From Chthonomonas sp. UBA6659 (lineage in GTDB: Bacteria > Armatimonadota > Fimbriimonadia > Fimbriimonadales > Fimbriimonadaceae), in contig DKKT01000037.1 of the NCBI GenBank assembly GCA_002455425.1, positions 182-6,648 of the forward strand: 6,467 nucleotides of DNA, read 5' to 3'. Of this stretch, positions 1-6,177 are shown one piece after another; the first letter of the stretch is position 1, and each line of letters starts with the position of its first letter. The translations under genes were made by a program, and so were the position numbers. Below the pieces are notes generated by a model that had not been told where the DNA came from, did not search any database, and saw only the letters and a program-made list of their open reading frames with translations.

Positions 1-23
1 GAGGACATGGATGCACTGATGAC
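1..23 (+). repeat. Direct repeat, copy 1 (23 bp identical core)
   Basis: Bases 1-23 recur exactly at 3153-3175. The similarity continues more weakly to the stop codon (about 42 of 60 positions match overall) and is not obvious beyond it. The repeat is coding and in the same frame in both copies, so it marks duplicated gene ends rather than a short mobile repeat. It may extend left of the window. Confidence 0.75.
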
Positions 24-60
24 GTCGCTGGGCAAGCCGTATCGAGCCGCAGACGACTAG
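1..60 (+). CDS. 3' end of a gene related to C45-type Ntn-hydrolases (partial, copy 1)
   Basis: The window opens inside a plus-strand reading frame that gives 19 residues (starting EDMDALMT, ending AADD) and a TAG stop. By itself this is too short to identify. It closely resembles the last 19 residues of the fragment ending at 3212: 13 of 19 residues match, the length to the stop is the same, and the first 23 bases are identical. That second fragment has a C45 acyltransferase/hydrolase-like C-terminus, so this is inferred to be the tail of a paralogue. Whether the gene is intact upstream cannot be seen. It is convergent with the cyclase gene, with 235 bases between their stop codons. Confidence 0.5.
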   Translation, partial: EDMDALMTSLGKPYRAADD

Positions 61-295
61 CCTGCGATAGCCAGAATGGTGCGATCCTCTACCCTAGGAC
101 CGTGTCGAGTGAAGGTGACGAAAGCTCGTCTGTTCCTTGCACCAGCTTGATCGTGCCATCAAGCGCGGACGTGTCGACGCACACCAAACCGGTTTCGCAA
201 CACTAACCTTCCGCCTCTGGGGAGAGGTCGGTGAGCACAGCGAACCGGGTGACGTGGTCCATCCGGGAGAGAGCTTCCGACCTCCTCAAGCGACA
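61..295. other. Intergenic region between two convergent genes
   Basis: This holds no gene I can support. A weak hairpin at 211-231 (CCTCT, GGGG loop, AGAGG plus flanking pairs) lies downstream of the cyclase stop, but no T-run follows it on either strand, so it is not a convincing terminator. After the cyclase TGA the same minus frame stays open for 30 more codons to a TAG at 205-203. A TGATG overlap at 298-294 opens a 45-codon arginine-rich frame without a ribosome binding site. I treat neither as a gene. Confidence 0.5.
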
Positions 296-2941
296 TCACG
301 CCCTGCGTGAATCCAATGCGATCTCGATGATACGGTCCATCTCCAGGCCCCGGCCTTGCGCGCTGATCTCCTCGAACCGCTGGGAGCCAAGTTGCTGGAT
401 TGTCAACTCGATCGTCTGATCAAAATCGCGCTGCTGAAACAGCGGAAGTTGTGATCCGATAACGATGACAAGGGCTTGGACTGCTCCAATGAGGTACGCG
501 GCGCCGACCGGTTCGCCGAGACTCGCATAGACTCCAGCCATACCCGCGAGATGCCAAGAGACTCCCTGCCGGTCGCCGACGGCGCGGCAAAAATGCAGTC
601 CCTCCTCATGGATGCTGGCAGCTTCATTCAGGTCGCTGCTCAAACGTGTAACAATCGCTAGATTGGCACAGGAGATACCGGCATGCCAATCGTCTTCCAG
701 CGTTCTTGAGATCGCGACAGTCTCTCGGAAGCAGTCTCGAGCTTCGCTGTACCGACTTGCGGCCCACGCTCGCAGTCCGGAGAGGACGAGGTGACGTCCG
801 ATAAGAAAAGCGTCGCCAACTTGGAGGGCCAGTTGAGTCCCTTCGACCGATGCTGCCTTGGCCTCATAATCCCTGCCCCCATGGACCGCTGAGATGCCAA
901 TCAAGAAAAGCGCAAGCGACAGTTGCCATGGATCTCCGTCTTCGCGCGCTGCCAAACAGCCGGCGGACGCTCTGCATCGTGCCTCTTCGTAATCTCCCCG
1001 GAAGAAAGCCAGCATCGTGCCGCCCTCAAGTACTTGCGAGCGGATCGATGGCGGAGCCGAGGTCTCCTTGGCGAGGGCCATTTCAACCCAGTTGTTGCCT
1101 TCCGAAATGCGACTACTCGCTATCCAGAAGTAGTCAAGCCCGGCGACAAGGGTCATCAAAGAGAGAGGGTTGTCTTGATCGGAGGCCCATTGGAGAGCTG
1201 CGCGCAAGTTGTCGTGTTCAGATTCCAGGGTCTCGAACCACTTGCGTTGGCTGGCTCCCTCGATGAACCGAGGAGCTTGTTGCAGTAATGCTATGCAATA
1301 AGAAAGCTGTCGGTCGCGCCACAGTTGCGTTTCGCCGAGATCATAAAGGCGGTCTTGAGCATACTGTCGAAAAGTCTCCAGCATGCCATACCTGGTTGCG
1401 CCCTTGACTTGGTGACAGATCACGAGGTTCTTGTCGACAAGCGCGGAGACAGTGTCCATGACCTCCAAGTCTGTGATCGGATCACCGGCACACACGGCCT
1501 CTGCAGCAGACATCGACCATCCGCCCGAGAACACCGAGAGCCGACAGAAGAGTGCCTTTTCCCGTGGACTTAGCAGATCGTAGCTCCAGTCTATCAACGA
1601 CCGAAGCGTCTGCTGCCGTCCGATTGCGACTCTCGAGCCACCAGTCAAAAGCCTGAACCGCTGATCGAGTCGATGACTTATCTCTTCCACCGTCATGGTC
1701 TTCACTCGGGCTGCTGCAAGTTCGATCGCAAGCGGAATTCCGTCCAACCGGTGACAAATGGATGCAATTGCCGGCGCATTCTGGAGTGTTACTTCGAATT
1801 GCGTCAGGTGGAATCGTGCCCGTTCGATGAAGAGCAGCCCCGCTTCAAATTGGGTCAGCGATTCCGGGGTTTGCGGCTGCTCGGGGTCTGGGAGCGTCAA
1901 GGAGGGGACCTGGAAACTCAGTTCTCCGAAGATGCCGAGGCTCTCGCGACTGGTGGCGATGATCAGAACCGCGGGACACTGGCGCAGAATCAGGTCAGCG
2001 AATTGGGCACACGCGGTCAACAGATGCTCGCAGTTGTCCAAGATGAGCAGGAGGTCCTTGGACTTCACGTGATCCACCAGGGTTCGTTGGATCGGCTTGC
2101 CCGGCTCCTCCTTGAGTCCCAGGACATCTGCGATTGTGGACGGGACAAGGCTGGGATCCGTCAACGGGGCCAGTTCCACCAGCCACACGCCATCGTTCGT
2201 GCCGTTCAGCATATCCGCCGCCACCTGCAACGCCAGACGCGTCTTTCCGCTGCCGCCGCTCCCCGTGAGCGTCAGGAGCCTGGTCTGCTCCATCAACGCT
2301 CGCACATTGGCGATTTGTTCTTGCCTTCCGACGAAGCTGGTGAGCTGCTGCGGCAGGTTGTGCCTGAGGTCGGGGCTGATCAGCGTGCGGAGCGGCGGAA
2401 ACTCGTCGGGAAGGTCCGGGTGGAGTAACTGGAAGATCCCCTCGGGGCGGCCGAGATCCTTCAGCCTGTGCTCACCGAGGCCCCGAAGCGAGCAGTCCTT
2501 GGGGAGATGGTCGCGGGCCAACTCTTGAGTGGATGCCGAGACGAGCACCTGGCCGCCGTGAGCCGTGGCCAACAGGCGCGCCACGCGGTTGACGGCTGGG
2601 CCAAAGTAGTCGTCGTCACGGCTCTCGACGGCACCGGTGTGGAGCACCATGCGCACTCGTATCGGCGTCGATTCCGGCCAGTTCTCGGCATTGAGGGCCA
2701 GTTGGGCGGCGAGAACCGCGTCGAGCGCATCGGAGACGGTGGGGAACACGGCGCAAAACGCATCGCCCATGGTCTTGAACACGTGGCCGTTGGCTCCTCC
2801 GATCGCCTGGCGGAGAACGGCGTCATGCCGGGCCAGTGAAACACGCATCACCTCCTGATGGGTTTCCCACAGCTTCGAACTCCCTTCGATGTCCGTGAAC
2901 AGGAAGGTGACGGTTCCGGTCGGCAGCGCTCCGGACGGCAT
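296..2941 (-). CDS. Class III adenylate cyclase / STAND ATPase / TPR-like signalling protein
   Basis: An 881-residue cytoplasmic regulator predicted to make cAMP from ATP under control of an ATPase switch. Residues 7-175 form a class III cyclase domain. It has FTDIEGS (metal Asp17), KTMGD (adenine-selecting Lys56, metal Asp60), Asp111, and the NRVAR motif (Asn118, Arg122), so all six classical catalytic positions appear present. Residues 200-410 form an NTPase: FVGR at 203-206, Walker A GSGGSGKT at 227-234, Walker B LLLILDN at 297-303, TSRE at 330-333, and GIPLAIELA at 401-409. A winged-helix-like region follows, then TPR-like helices from about 560 to 830. The C-terminus matches the family's usual end, so the gene looks complete. 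I chose Met at 2941 because relatives begin a few residues before the TGTVTFLFTDIEGS motif. The frame is open to 3160, but that extension runs antisense to the hydrolase remnant. No good Shine-Dalgarno precedes 2941. The triggering signal is unknown. Confidence 0.93.
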   Translation of the reverse strand: MPSGALPTGTVTFLFTDIEGSSKLWETHQEVMRVSLARHDAVLRQAIGGANGHVFKTMGDAFCAVFPTVSDALDAVLAAQLALNAENWPESTPIRVRMVLHTGAVESRDDDYFGPAVNRVARLLATAHGGQVLVSASTQELARDHLPKDCSLRGLGEHRLKDLGRPEGIFQLLHPDLPDEFPPLRTLISPDLRHNLPQQLTSFVGRQEQIANVRALMEQTRLLTLTGSGGSGKTRLALQVAADMLNGTNDGVWLVELAPLTDPSLVPSTIADVLGLKEEPGKPIQRTLVDHVKSKDLLLILDNCEHLLTACAQFADLILRQCPAVLIIATSRESLGIFGELSFQVPSLTLPDPEQPQTPESLTQFEAGLLFIERARFHLTQFEVTLQNAPAIASICHRLDGIPLAIELAAARVKTMTVEEISHRLDQRFRLLTGGSRVAIGRQQTLRSLIDWSYDLLSPREKALFCRLSVFSGGWSMSAAEAVCAGDPITDLEVMDTVSALVDKNLVICHQVKGATRYGMLETFRQYAQDRLYDLGETQLWRDRQLSYCIALLQQAPRFIEGASQRKWFETLESEHDNLRAALQWASDQDNPLSLMTLVAGLDYFWIASSRISEGNNWVEMALAKETSAPPSIRSQVLEGGTMLAFFRGDYEEARCRASAGCLAAREDGDPWQLSLALFLIGISAVHGGRDYEAKAASVEGTQLALQVGDAFLIGRHLVLSGLRAWAASRYSEARDCFRETVAISRTLEDDWHAGISCANLAIVTRLSSDLNEAASIHEEGLHFCRAVGDRQGVSWHLAGMAGVYASLGEPVGAAYLIGAVQALVIVIGSQLPLFQQRDFDQTIELTIQQLGSQRFEEISAQGRGLEMDRIIEIALDSRRA

Positions 2942-2972
2942 GGCCCATTCTACAGCGTTGCTGGTTCCCGTC

Positions 2973-3212
2973 TCGATCGAATCGGTTCGCCTCCTACTCG
3001 AACGAACGGCGCCGAAGAATGGCGGAGCGATCTCGTGGTACTCGAGCGTCTGCGACCTCAAGGGAGGACGCGTGTACCTGTTCCGCAAAGCGAACTTCTC
3101 GCGGGTCGCCATCCTCGATGTCAAGGCCGAGCTCAAGAAGGGGGCGAGGACCGAGGACATGGATGCACTGATGACAGCATTGGGTCGGCCCTACGCGGCC
3201 GATGGCAAGTAA
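2973..3212 (+). pseudogene. C-terminal remnant of a C45-type (isopenicillin-N acyltransferase-like) Ntn-hydrolase, copy 2
   Basis: Plus-strand coding tail of about 79 residues ending in TAA. It contains WYSSVCDLKGGRVYLF, then FSRVAILDVKAELKKG. This resembles the terminal strand-turn-strand of C45 autoproteolytic acyltransferase/hydrolase proteins (YSS.YDL..G.VYL, F..VA.LD...EL.KG). I recognise the family by pattern only; choloylglycine-hydrolase-like proteins have a similar end. The N-terminal two-thirds, including the nucleophilic Cys, is missing. The sequence just upstream is the 5' end of the cyclase gene on the opposite strand. The frame stays open upstream to an ATG at 2889, but that part is antisense to the cyclase and lacks the family pattern. 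It is most likely a non-functional remnant. The left edge near 2973 is approximate. Confidence 0.55.
3153..3175 (+). repeat. Direct repeat, copy 2 (23 bp identical core)
   Basis: Exact match to bases 1-23, in the same reading frame and the same distance (60 bases) before the stop codon. Together the copies show that two related hydrolase tails flank the cyclase gene, offset by 3152 bases. Confidence 0.75.
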
Positions 3213-3242
3213 GGCGGCTCGCTTGTTCCTCCGATGCTGGTT

Positions 3243-3362
3243 TCACCGAAGCGCTTCTTCGACCACGAGGGCCATCAGGGCATCTTGGGCGGCGGAACCG
3301 CTCGCCTTGTAGAGCACACGGTCGGCCGGATCGGGTGACTCGAGCAGGAAGTGCCCGAACAT
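3243..3362 (-). pseudogene. Coding-looking C-terminal fragment, function not recognised
   Basis: Minus-strand frame of 39 codons from ATG at 3362 to TGA at 3243, starting MFGHFLLESPD and ending LVVEEALR. Most third positions are G or C, and the amphipathic pattern (DALMALVVEEAL) resembles the end of a real globular protein. I cannot name a family. The frame continues upstream without a stop to 3488, but that part is opposite the FtsZ tail and reads as low-complexity Arg/Ser/Gly. The real segment therefore probably begins near 3362. It is best seen as a truncated 3' end stranded between two other remnants. It could also be chance composition. Confidence 0.35.
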
Positions 3363-3484
3363 TCGGAGCCGAGCCGGAACCCGTGAACTCGAACCCGCGC
3401 ATCCCGGCGCCGATCCAGATCGACGATCCCGTGGAGCTCGACATCCCGAGTTTCCTCCGACGCCAAAAGCTGGGCGGCTCCTAA
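3362..3484 (+). pseudogene. ftsZ: C-terminal tail of cell-division protein FtsZ (orphan fragment)
   Basis: The plus-strand frame ends with a Pro-rich linker (PRIPAPIQIDDP) followed by VELDIPSFLRRQ, then KLGGS and TAA. The (L)DIPxFLRRQ peptide is the conserved C-terminal segment of FtsZ that binds FtsA, ZipA and other partners, and an acidic/proline linker before it is normal. The GTPase domain (about 320 residues, with the GGGTGTG tubulin signature) is absent: upstream in this frame there is only out-of-frame noise and the opposite-strand fragment. This is therefore a 3' remnant of about 40 codons, not a working gene. A strong intrinsic terminator 38 bases downstream supports a genuine gene end. 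The match rests on a short peptide, and the left edge is approximate. Confidence 0.6.
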
Positions 3485-3521
3485 CCACGACTTCTCACGC
3501 AACGTACTGGTCCAACAACTC

Positions 3522-3549
3522 GCCCCGCCGCCTGGCGGGGCATTTTTGT
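3522..3549 (+). terminator. Rho-independent terminator after the FtsZ tail
   Basis: A perfect 8-bp GC stem (GCCCCGCC at 3522-3529, GGCGGGGC at 3534-3541) encloses a four-base loop (GCCT). It is followed by A and TTTTTGT. This is a textbook intrinsic terminator for plus-strand transcription, 38 bases after the FtsZ-like stop. On the minus strand no T-run follows the stem. Confidence 0.88.
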
Positions 3550-3859
3550 CTCGCATTGGGGTCCTTTACTGGGGCCACATGCGGTGGCGCCATAAGTGAG
3601 CATTCCGAAGATCAAGGTCCTGACTGCCGAGGGTGAGTTCATTCTGCGCCGATGATCACGGTTAGAAGTTTCAGAAGTCAGCGAAAATCAGGCCTCTCAC
3701 TTCGAAGAGGGGCTCGCTGCCGTCCCGGAATCAAGCGGTCTTCTCAGCGAGCAAGTGCGCGCTCTCAGCTGTGCGAAGAACAGTGCCGACGGACGTTGCG
3801 CCACGGGATGGTGAGAGAAGACTAAAGGACAGAAGCACTGTCATAAAGCGCGAAGGCTA
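3550..3859. other. Intergenic region, no gene recognised
   Basis: About 310 bases between the plus-strand terminator and the stop of the minus-strand DUF6544 gene. No frame has convincing coding character. The best is a 19-codon GTG-started plus frame at 3596-3655 (SIPKIKVLTAEGEFILRR), too short to call and possibly another gene scrap. A short hairpin (CCTCT / AGAGG around an eight-base loop) lies near 3693-3711. The candidate terminator for the minus-strand operon is listed separately. Confidence 0.5.
3821..3842 (-). terminator. Weak candidate terminator of the nitroreductase-DUF6544 operon
   Basis: On the minus strand, 17 bases after the DUF6544 stop, GACAG and CTGTC form a 5-bp stem around TGCTT (3842-3828). 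A T-rich stretch, CTTTAGTCTTCT, follows. Position and tail fit an intrinsic terminator, but the stem is short and the T-run is interrupted, so termination would be inefficient. Confidence 0.3.
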
Positions 3860-4642
3860 TCACGAGACGATGTCGGCCACATTGTATTGAATGGCATCGA
3901 GTTCCAGTTCCAGGTACGTGAATTCGCCTTCGGAACTATGCCATGCTGCGTCACCACGCTTCACGACCCGGTGCGAGTCATAGAGTGCGTGCTCCCTCAC
4001 AGGCGTCGACCACCGCCTCCTGACGAACGACTTACCGTCACGCGAGGCCGCCATTCTGTCATCGGAAGTGAAGTCGACGAGCTCACTTTGGCCGTTGAAC
4101 ACAAGGGTAGCCTGAATCGTGTGGTCGCAGTGAGTGAACGATGCAGTGACGGTATGGGCGTCGACCTCCTGCCAGCGGATGTTGGGATCGATGAGTGCAC
4201 CGGGAGCAAAGAGGCACATGTCATTCAGCAATGTTACAGTTTCCGCAAGACTCATCTCCGGTCCGCTGGCATCTACGACCGTAAAGAGTGAGGCGATCTT
4301 GACCTGCATTGTTGCAGATGCACCGGAGAAGCGGTGAAGAGCTTGAAAAGGAAGCCCAAACATCGAGGCATTCATCAAGAAGATCCTGCTGATCGGCCCA
4401 TAGGTATTCTGTTGTTGGCCGCAAAAAGGCATCCACCGTGCCCGCGGTCCGCTGCGAATGCGTCCATGGAAGATGAGTTTGAAGATGGCAACTTGCGGCT
4501 GCCCCAGCGCTCCGCTTCGACGTATGTATTGCTGGACCACGTCGGGTAAGTGTGCAGTTTGCTTCTCGGTGAGCAGCGGCAACCTACCGGCTTCGCGCAG
4601 GTGTTCTCGCGCCTCACGCGTGTACACAGACTGCGGACTCAT
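3860..4642 (-). CDS. DUF6544-family protein (soluble domain)
   Basis: A 260-residue protein whose sequence fits DUF6544, a family of unknown function. Recognisable stretches are LPDVVQQYIRRSGALGQP (32-49, usually LP..VQ.YL..SG..G.P), GRIRSGPRARWMPF (60-73), MFGLPFQALHRFSG (94-107), AETVTLLNDMCLFAPGALID (133-152), and ELVDFTSDDR (187-196). The order and spacing look complete through the C-terminus. The ATG at 4642 overlaps the TGA of the upstream membrane-protein gene as ATGA, which suggests translational coupling. The frame is open further upstream to 4843, but that part is antisense noise to the membrane gene. In relatives as I remember them, this domain follows directly on an N-terminal membrane region in one polypeptide. 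The two genes may therefore be a natural split or the product of a one-base frameshift near 4645-4670. Only weak Shine-Dalgarno-like AGGGG precedes the ATG. Confidence 0.8.
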   Translation of the reverse strand: MSPQSVYTREAREHLREAGRLPLLTEKQTAHLPDVVQQYIRRSGALGQPQVAIFKLIFHGRIRSGPRARWMPFCGQQQNTYGPISRIFLMNASMFGLPFQALHRFSGASATMQVKIASLFTVVDASGPEMSLAETVTLLNDMCLFAPGALIDPNIRWQEVDAHTVTASFTHCDHTIQATLVFNGQSELVDFTSDDRMAASRDGKSFVRRRWSTPVREHALYDSHRVVKRGDAAWHSSEGEFTYLELELDAIQYNVADIVS

Positions 4643-4971
4643 AGGCCCCTGGGACACGTAGCCGCAACGAGCCCAATAAGAACGATGATGTTCGGAATTG
4701 TGCCGAACTTTGCGTCGGTCCATGATGTGATGATCACCCCCTGGGACACCAGGATTGCGATTGCTCCGACGACGTACCAAAGCTGGCTTGAGCGCAGAAA
4801 TAGTGTCGCCGTCGCAAGGAACAGAAGGGCAGCTACGGCCCAAAGAGTACCCATGGGTTTCGAGATTCTCTCGGTCAACTGGGGAATCTGGGCAAGATCG
4901 AAAGCCTTGGCAACACCCAAGAGGTGAAGTAGTCCATGGGCGATGATGATCACTGCAAAGATGATTTTCAT
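4639..4971 (-). CDS. Four-helix membrane protein, N-terminal part of a DUF6544-type protein
   Basis: A 110-residue hydrophobic protein with about four membrane helices (residues 3-20, 41-59, 64-82, 92-105). Signature stretches are AHGLLHLLG (11-19), ERISKPMGTLW (34-44), and SWTDAKFGTIPN (83-94). These match the membrane region that usually precedes the DUF6544 domain in the same protein. I chose the start at 4971 rather than 5004 because GGGAGG at 4983-4978 lies six bases before that ATG, and the helix then begins at residue 2. The frame ends in TGA overlapping the next gene's ATG. After residue 105 the other frame (CGYVSQGPMSPQ) continues plausibly into the soluble domain, as expected if one base were missing. 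As it stands, it would be a separate anchor subunit in the inner membrane. Confidence 0.75.
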   Translation of the reverse strand: MKIIFAVIIIAHGLLHLLGVAKAFDLAQIPQLTERISKPMGTLWAVAALLFLATATLFLRSSQLWYVVGAIAILVSQGVIITSWTDAKFGTIPNIIVLIGLVAATCPRGL

Positions 4972-4977
4972 CACAAG

Positions 4978-4998
4978 CCTCCCACCCGGTCCTCCGGG
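4978..4998 (-). promoter_or_regulatory. Intercistronic hairpin next to the membrane-protein ribosome binding site
   Basis: The 46-base gap between the nitroreductase stop and the ATG at 4971 contains a 5-bp inverted repeat (CCCGG at 4985-4989, CCGGG at 4994-4998) immediately before the Shine-Dalgarno GGGAGG (4983-4978). The loop reads AGGA on the minus strand. The binding site decides the start codon. The hairpin could tune translation or mRNA stability, but five pairs could also be chance. Confidence 0.35.
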
Positions 4999-5017
4999 CG
5001 TCACGGTGTTACGATCG

Positions 5018-6151
5018 TTAGAGCGTTAGAATATGTTCGACAGGACGACGGAGTGATCTGGGCGCTTCCGCTCCAGTGCCAAATCGAATCACTAGATCCG
5101 GTCGCCTTCCCTTCGTCTGAAGAAAGTCTGCAAACTGTTCCCGAACTGAGGACACCTCGACCGGCTGATTGAGGAAGGATAGCTTGAGCCCGAGAGACGT
5201 CGCCTGTAGCGCAAATCGTTCAAAGCAGCGCCCGACTTCGATCCAGTGTCGCTTATCCGACACCTCGGAAACGAAGACGGCAATGCCACCGGAAGTCCGG
5301 ACTTGCCGTACGTACTTTGAGTTTTCAGTCTCCGTCGTAAAGAAACGTCGGAACATTCTTCTTCCGAGCCACTCAGGCACAACGGGATTGCCAGAGCATT
5401 TGCTGAATAGCCCATCTCTTGTCTCGACTGCCCGACCATAGCTGAAGCGGATCCAGTAGAGTAACTCCTCGATGAAGGACGTGTCACGCATTTGTTCCGT
5501 ATTGCCTTGCACCAAGTAATCGAGGATCGATTCAATGTCCTTACGGTCGTCGAATAGGAGCACTTGAACGCCTTCGCCAGTTCCTGCTGCCGCAAGGCTC
5601 CTGAGTGCCTCTGTTGACACCATACTGCCGCTAAACTCCAACCTCGTGCTCTGGCGATACGGTATCGCATGGAAGAAATCGCTCTCAGCGGTAGGTCCGG
5701 AAACCAGGCTGACCCTAAGGACGTCCCGATCACCAGGTTCAAAGACGTAGTCAGCATGCTTGGAATAGGCCGGTGCAGCTTGAATCATGTTTTCAAGTGC
5801 GCAGCCCAGACTGACAAAGAGGTGATGATCATCCGGATCGACCGCTGGGCAGCGCCTCGTCATGTCCGGAACAATCGAAAGGTGCTTTCCCTCGGCGGAG
5901 AATTTCCAAGGCTGAGTGTTGTGACTATTTGCCGCCAGGGTGGCACAGTGAACCAGTTCGCGGAGCACGCCGTCACGCGAGGTCTCGCCAGCCCCAGTTC
6001 GTGCGGTAGCGCGTACGGCCTCTTCCCAGCGCGACTTGTCCTGTGCTTGTTTCCAGTAGTAGCCAAGACCCCCGACCGAAGCCACTGCCACCGTGCCGAC
6101 GGTCACCTTAAGGACCGCTCTTCGCGAGACCTCTCTTGGTTTGGCTCGCAT
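5018..6151 (-). CDS. Tat-exported nitroreductase-family protein (Acg-like)
   Basis: A 377-residue FMN-dependent nitroreductase-fold protein. The N-terminus carries a twin-arginine signal, SRRAVLK at 9-15, followed by a hydrophobic stretch (16-33) with no clear AxA cleavage site. It is thus probably Tat-exported and may stay membrane-anchored. Acg-type features are AANSHNTQPWKF (73-84, flavin-binding region), DPDDHHLFVSLGCALEN (105-121), IPYRQSTR (163-170), WIEVGRCFERFALQATSLGL (303-322), and the terminal RRPVEHIL (368-375). Length is normal for Acg-like proteins, which contain a doubled nitroreductase fold. The actual substrate is unknown; some family members are proposed to sequester flavin rather than reduce nitro compounds. 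The start is supported by GGAGGT five bases before the ATG. It leads the minus-strand operon with the two DUF6544 genes. Confidence 0.9.
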   Translation of the reverse strand: MRAKPREVSRRAVLKVTVGTVAVASVGGLGYYWKQAQDKSRWEEAVRATARTGAGETSRDGVLRELVHCATLAANSHNTQPWKFSAEGKHLSIVPDMTRRCPAVDPDDHHLFVSLGCALENMIQAAPAYSKHADYVFEPGDRDVLRVSLVSGPTAESDFFHAIPYRQSTRLEFSGSMVSTEALRSLAAAGTGEGVQVLLFDDRKDIESILDYLVQGNTEQMRDTSFIEELLYWIRFSYGRAVETRDGLFSKCSGNPVVPEWLGRRMFRRFFTTETENSKYVRQVRTSGGIAVFVSEVSDKRHWIEVGRCFERFALQATSLGLKLSFLNQPVEVSSVREQFADFLQTKGRRPDLVIRFGTGAEAPRSLRRPVEHILTL

Positions 6152-6156
6152 GTCTT

Positions 6157-6177
6157 ACCTCCAAGAACAGTATACTG
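6157..6177 (-). promoter_or_regulatory. Ribosome binding site and possible -10 element of the nitroreductase operon
   Basis: GGAGGT (6162-6157) is a strong Shine-Dalgarno five bases from the ATG. Just upstream, minus-strand TATACT (6174-6169) resembles a -10 box and lies within a 10-base palindrome, CAGTATACTG (6168-6177). No good -35 box is found 17 bases further upstream, and the leader would be only about 13 bases long. The ribosome binding site is solid; the promoter reading is weak. The palindrome could instead be an operator half or chance. Confidence 0.4.

Noticed and set aside
211..231. Hairpin downstream of the cyclase as an intrinsic terminator
   Set aside because: The stem is bulged and neither strand has a T-run after it.
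203..295. In-frame continuation of 30 codons after the cyclase TGA, as if by stop readthrough
   Set aside because: The cyclase C-terminus already ends where family members end, and there is no readthrough context or conserved motif in the extension.
159..296. 45-codon minus-strand frame overlapping the cyclase stop as TGATG
   Set aside because: No ribosome binding site, Arg-rich composition and no recognisable features, so most likely chance.
1673..2428. 251-codon open frame on the plus strand
   Set aside because: It is exactly antisense to the ATPase region of the cyclase gene, whose motifs are unmistakable; its translation is rich in Arg, Gln and Gly with no family pattern.
2942..3160. 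73-residue N-terminal extension of the cyclase
   Set aside because: Open frame only; relatives start shortly before the FTDIEGS motif, and this stretch is antisense to the hydrolase-like tail.
2858..3361. Upstream part of the plus-strand frame that ends in the FtsZ tail, read as one 208-codon gene
   Set aside because: Only the last 40 or so codons look like FtsZ; the earlier part overlaps the cyclase 5' end and the hydrolase tail in the wrong frame.
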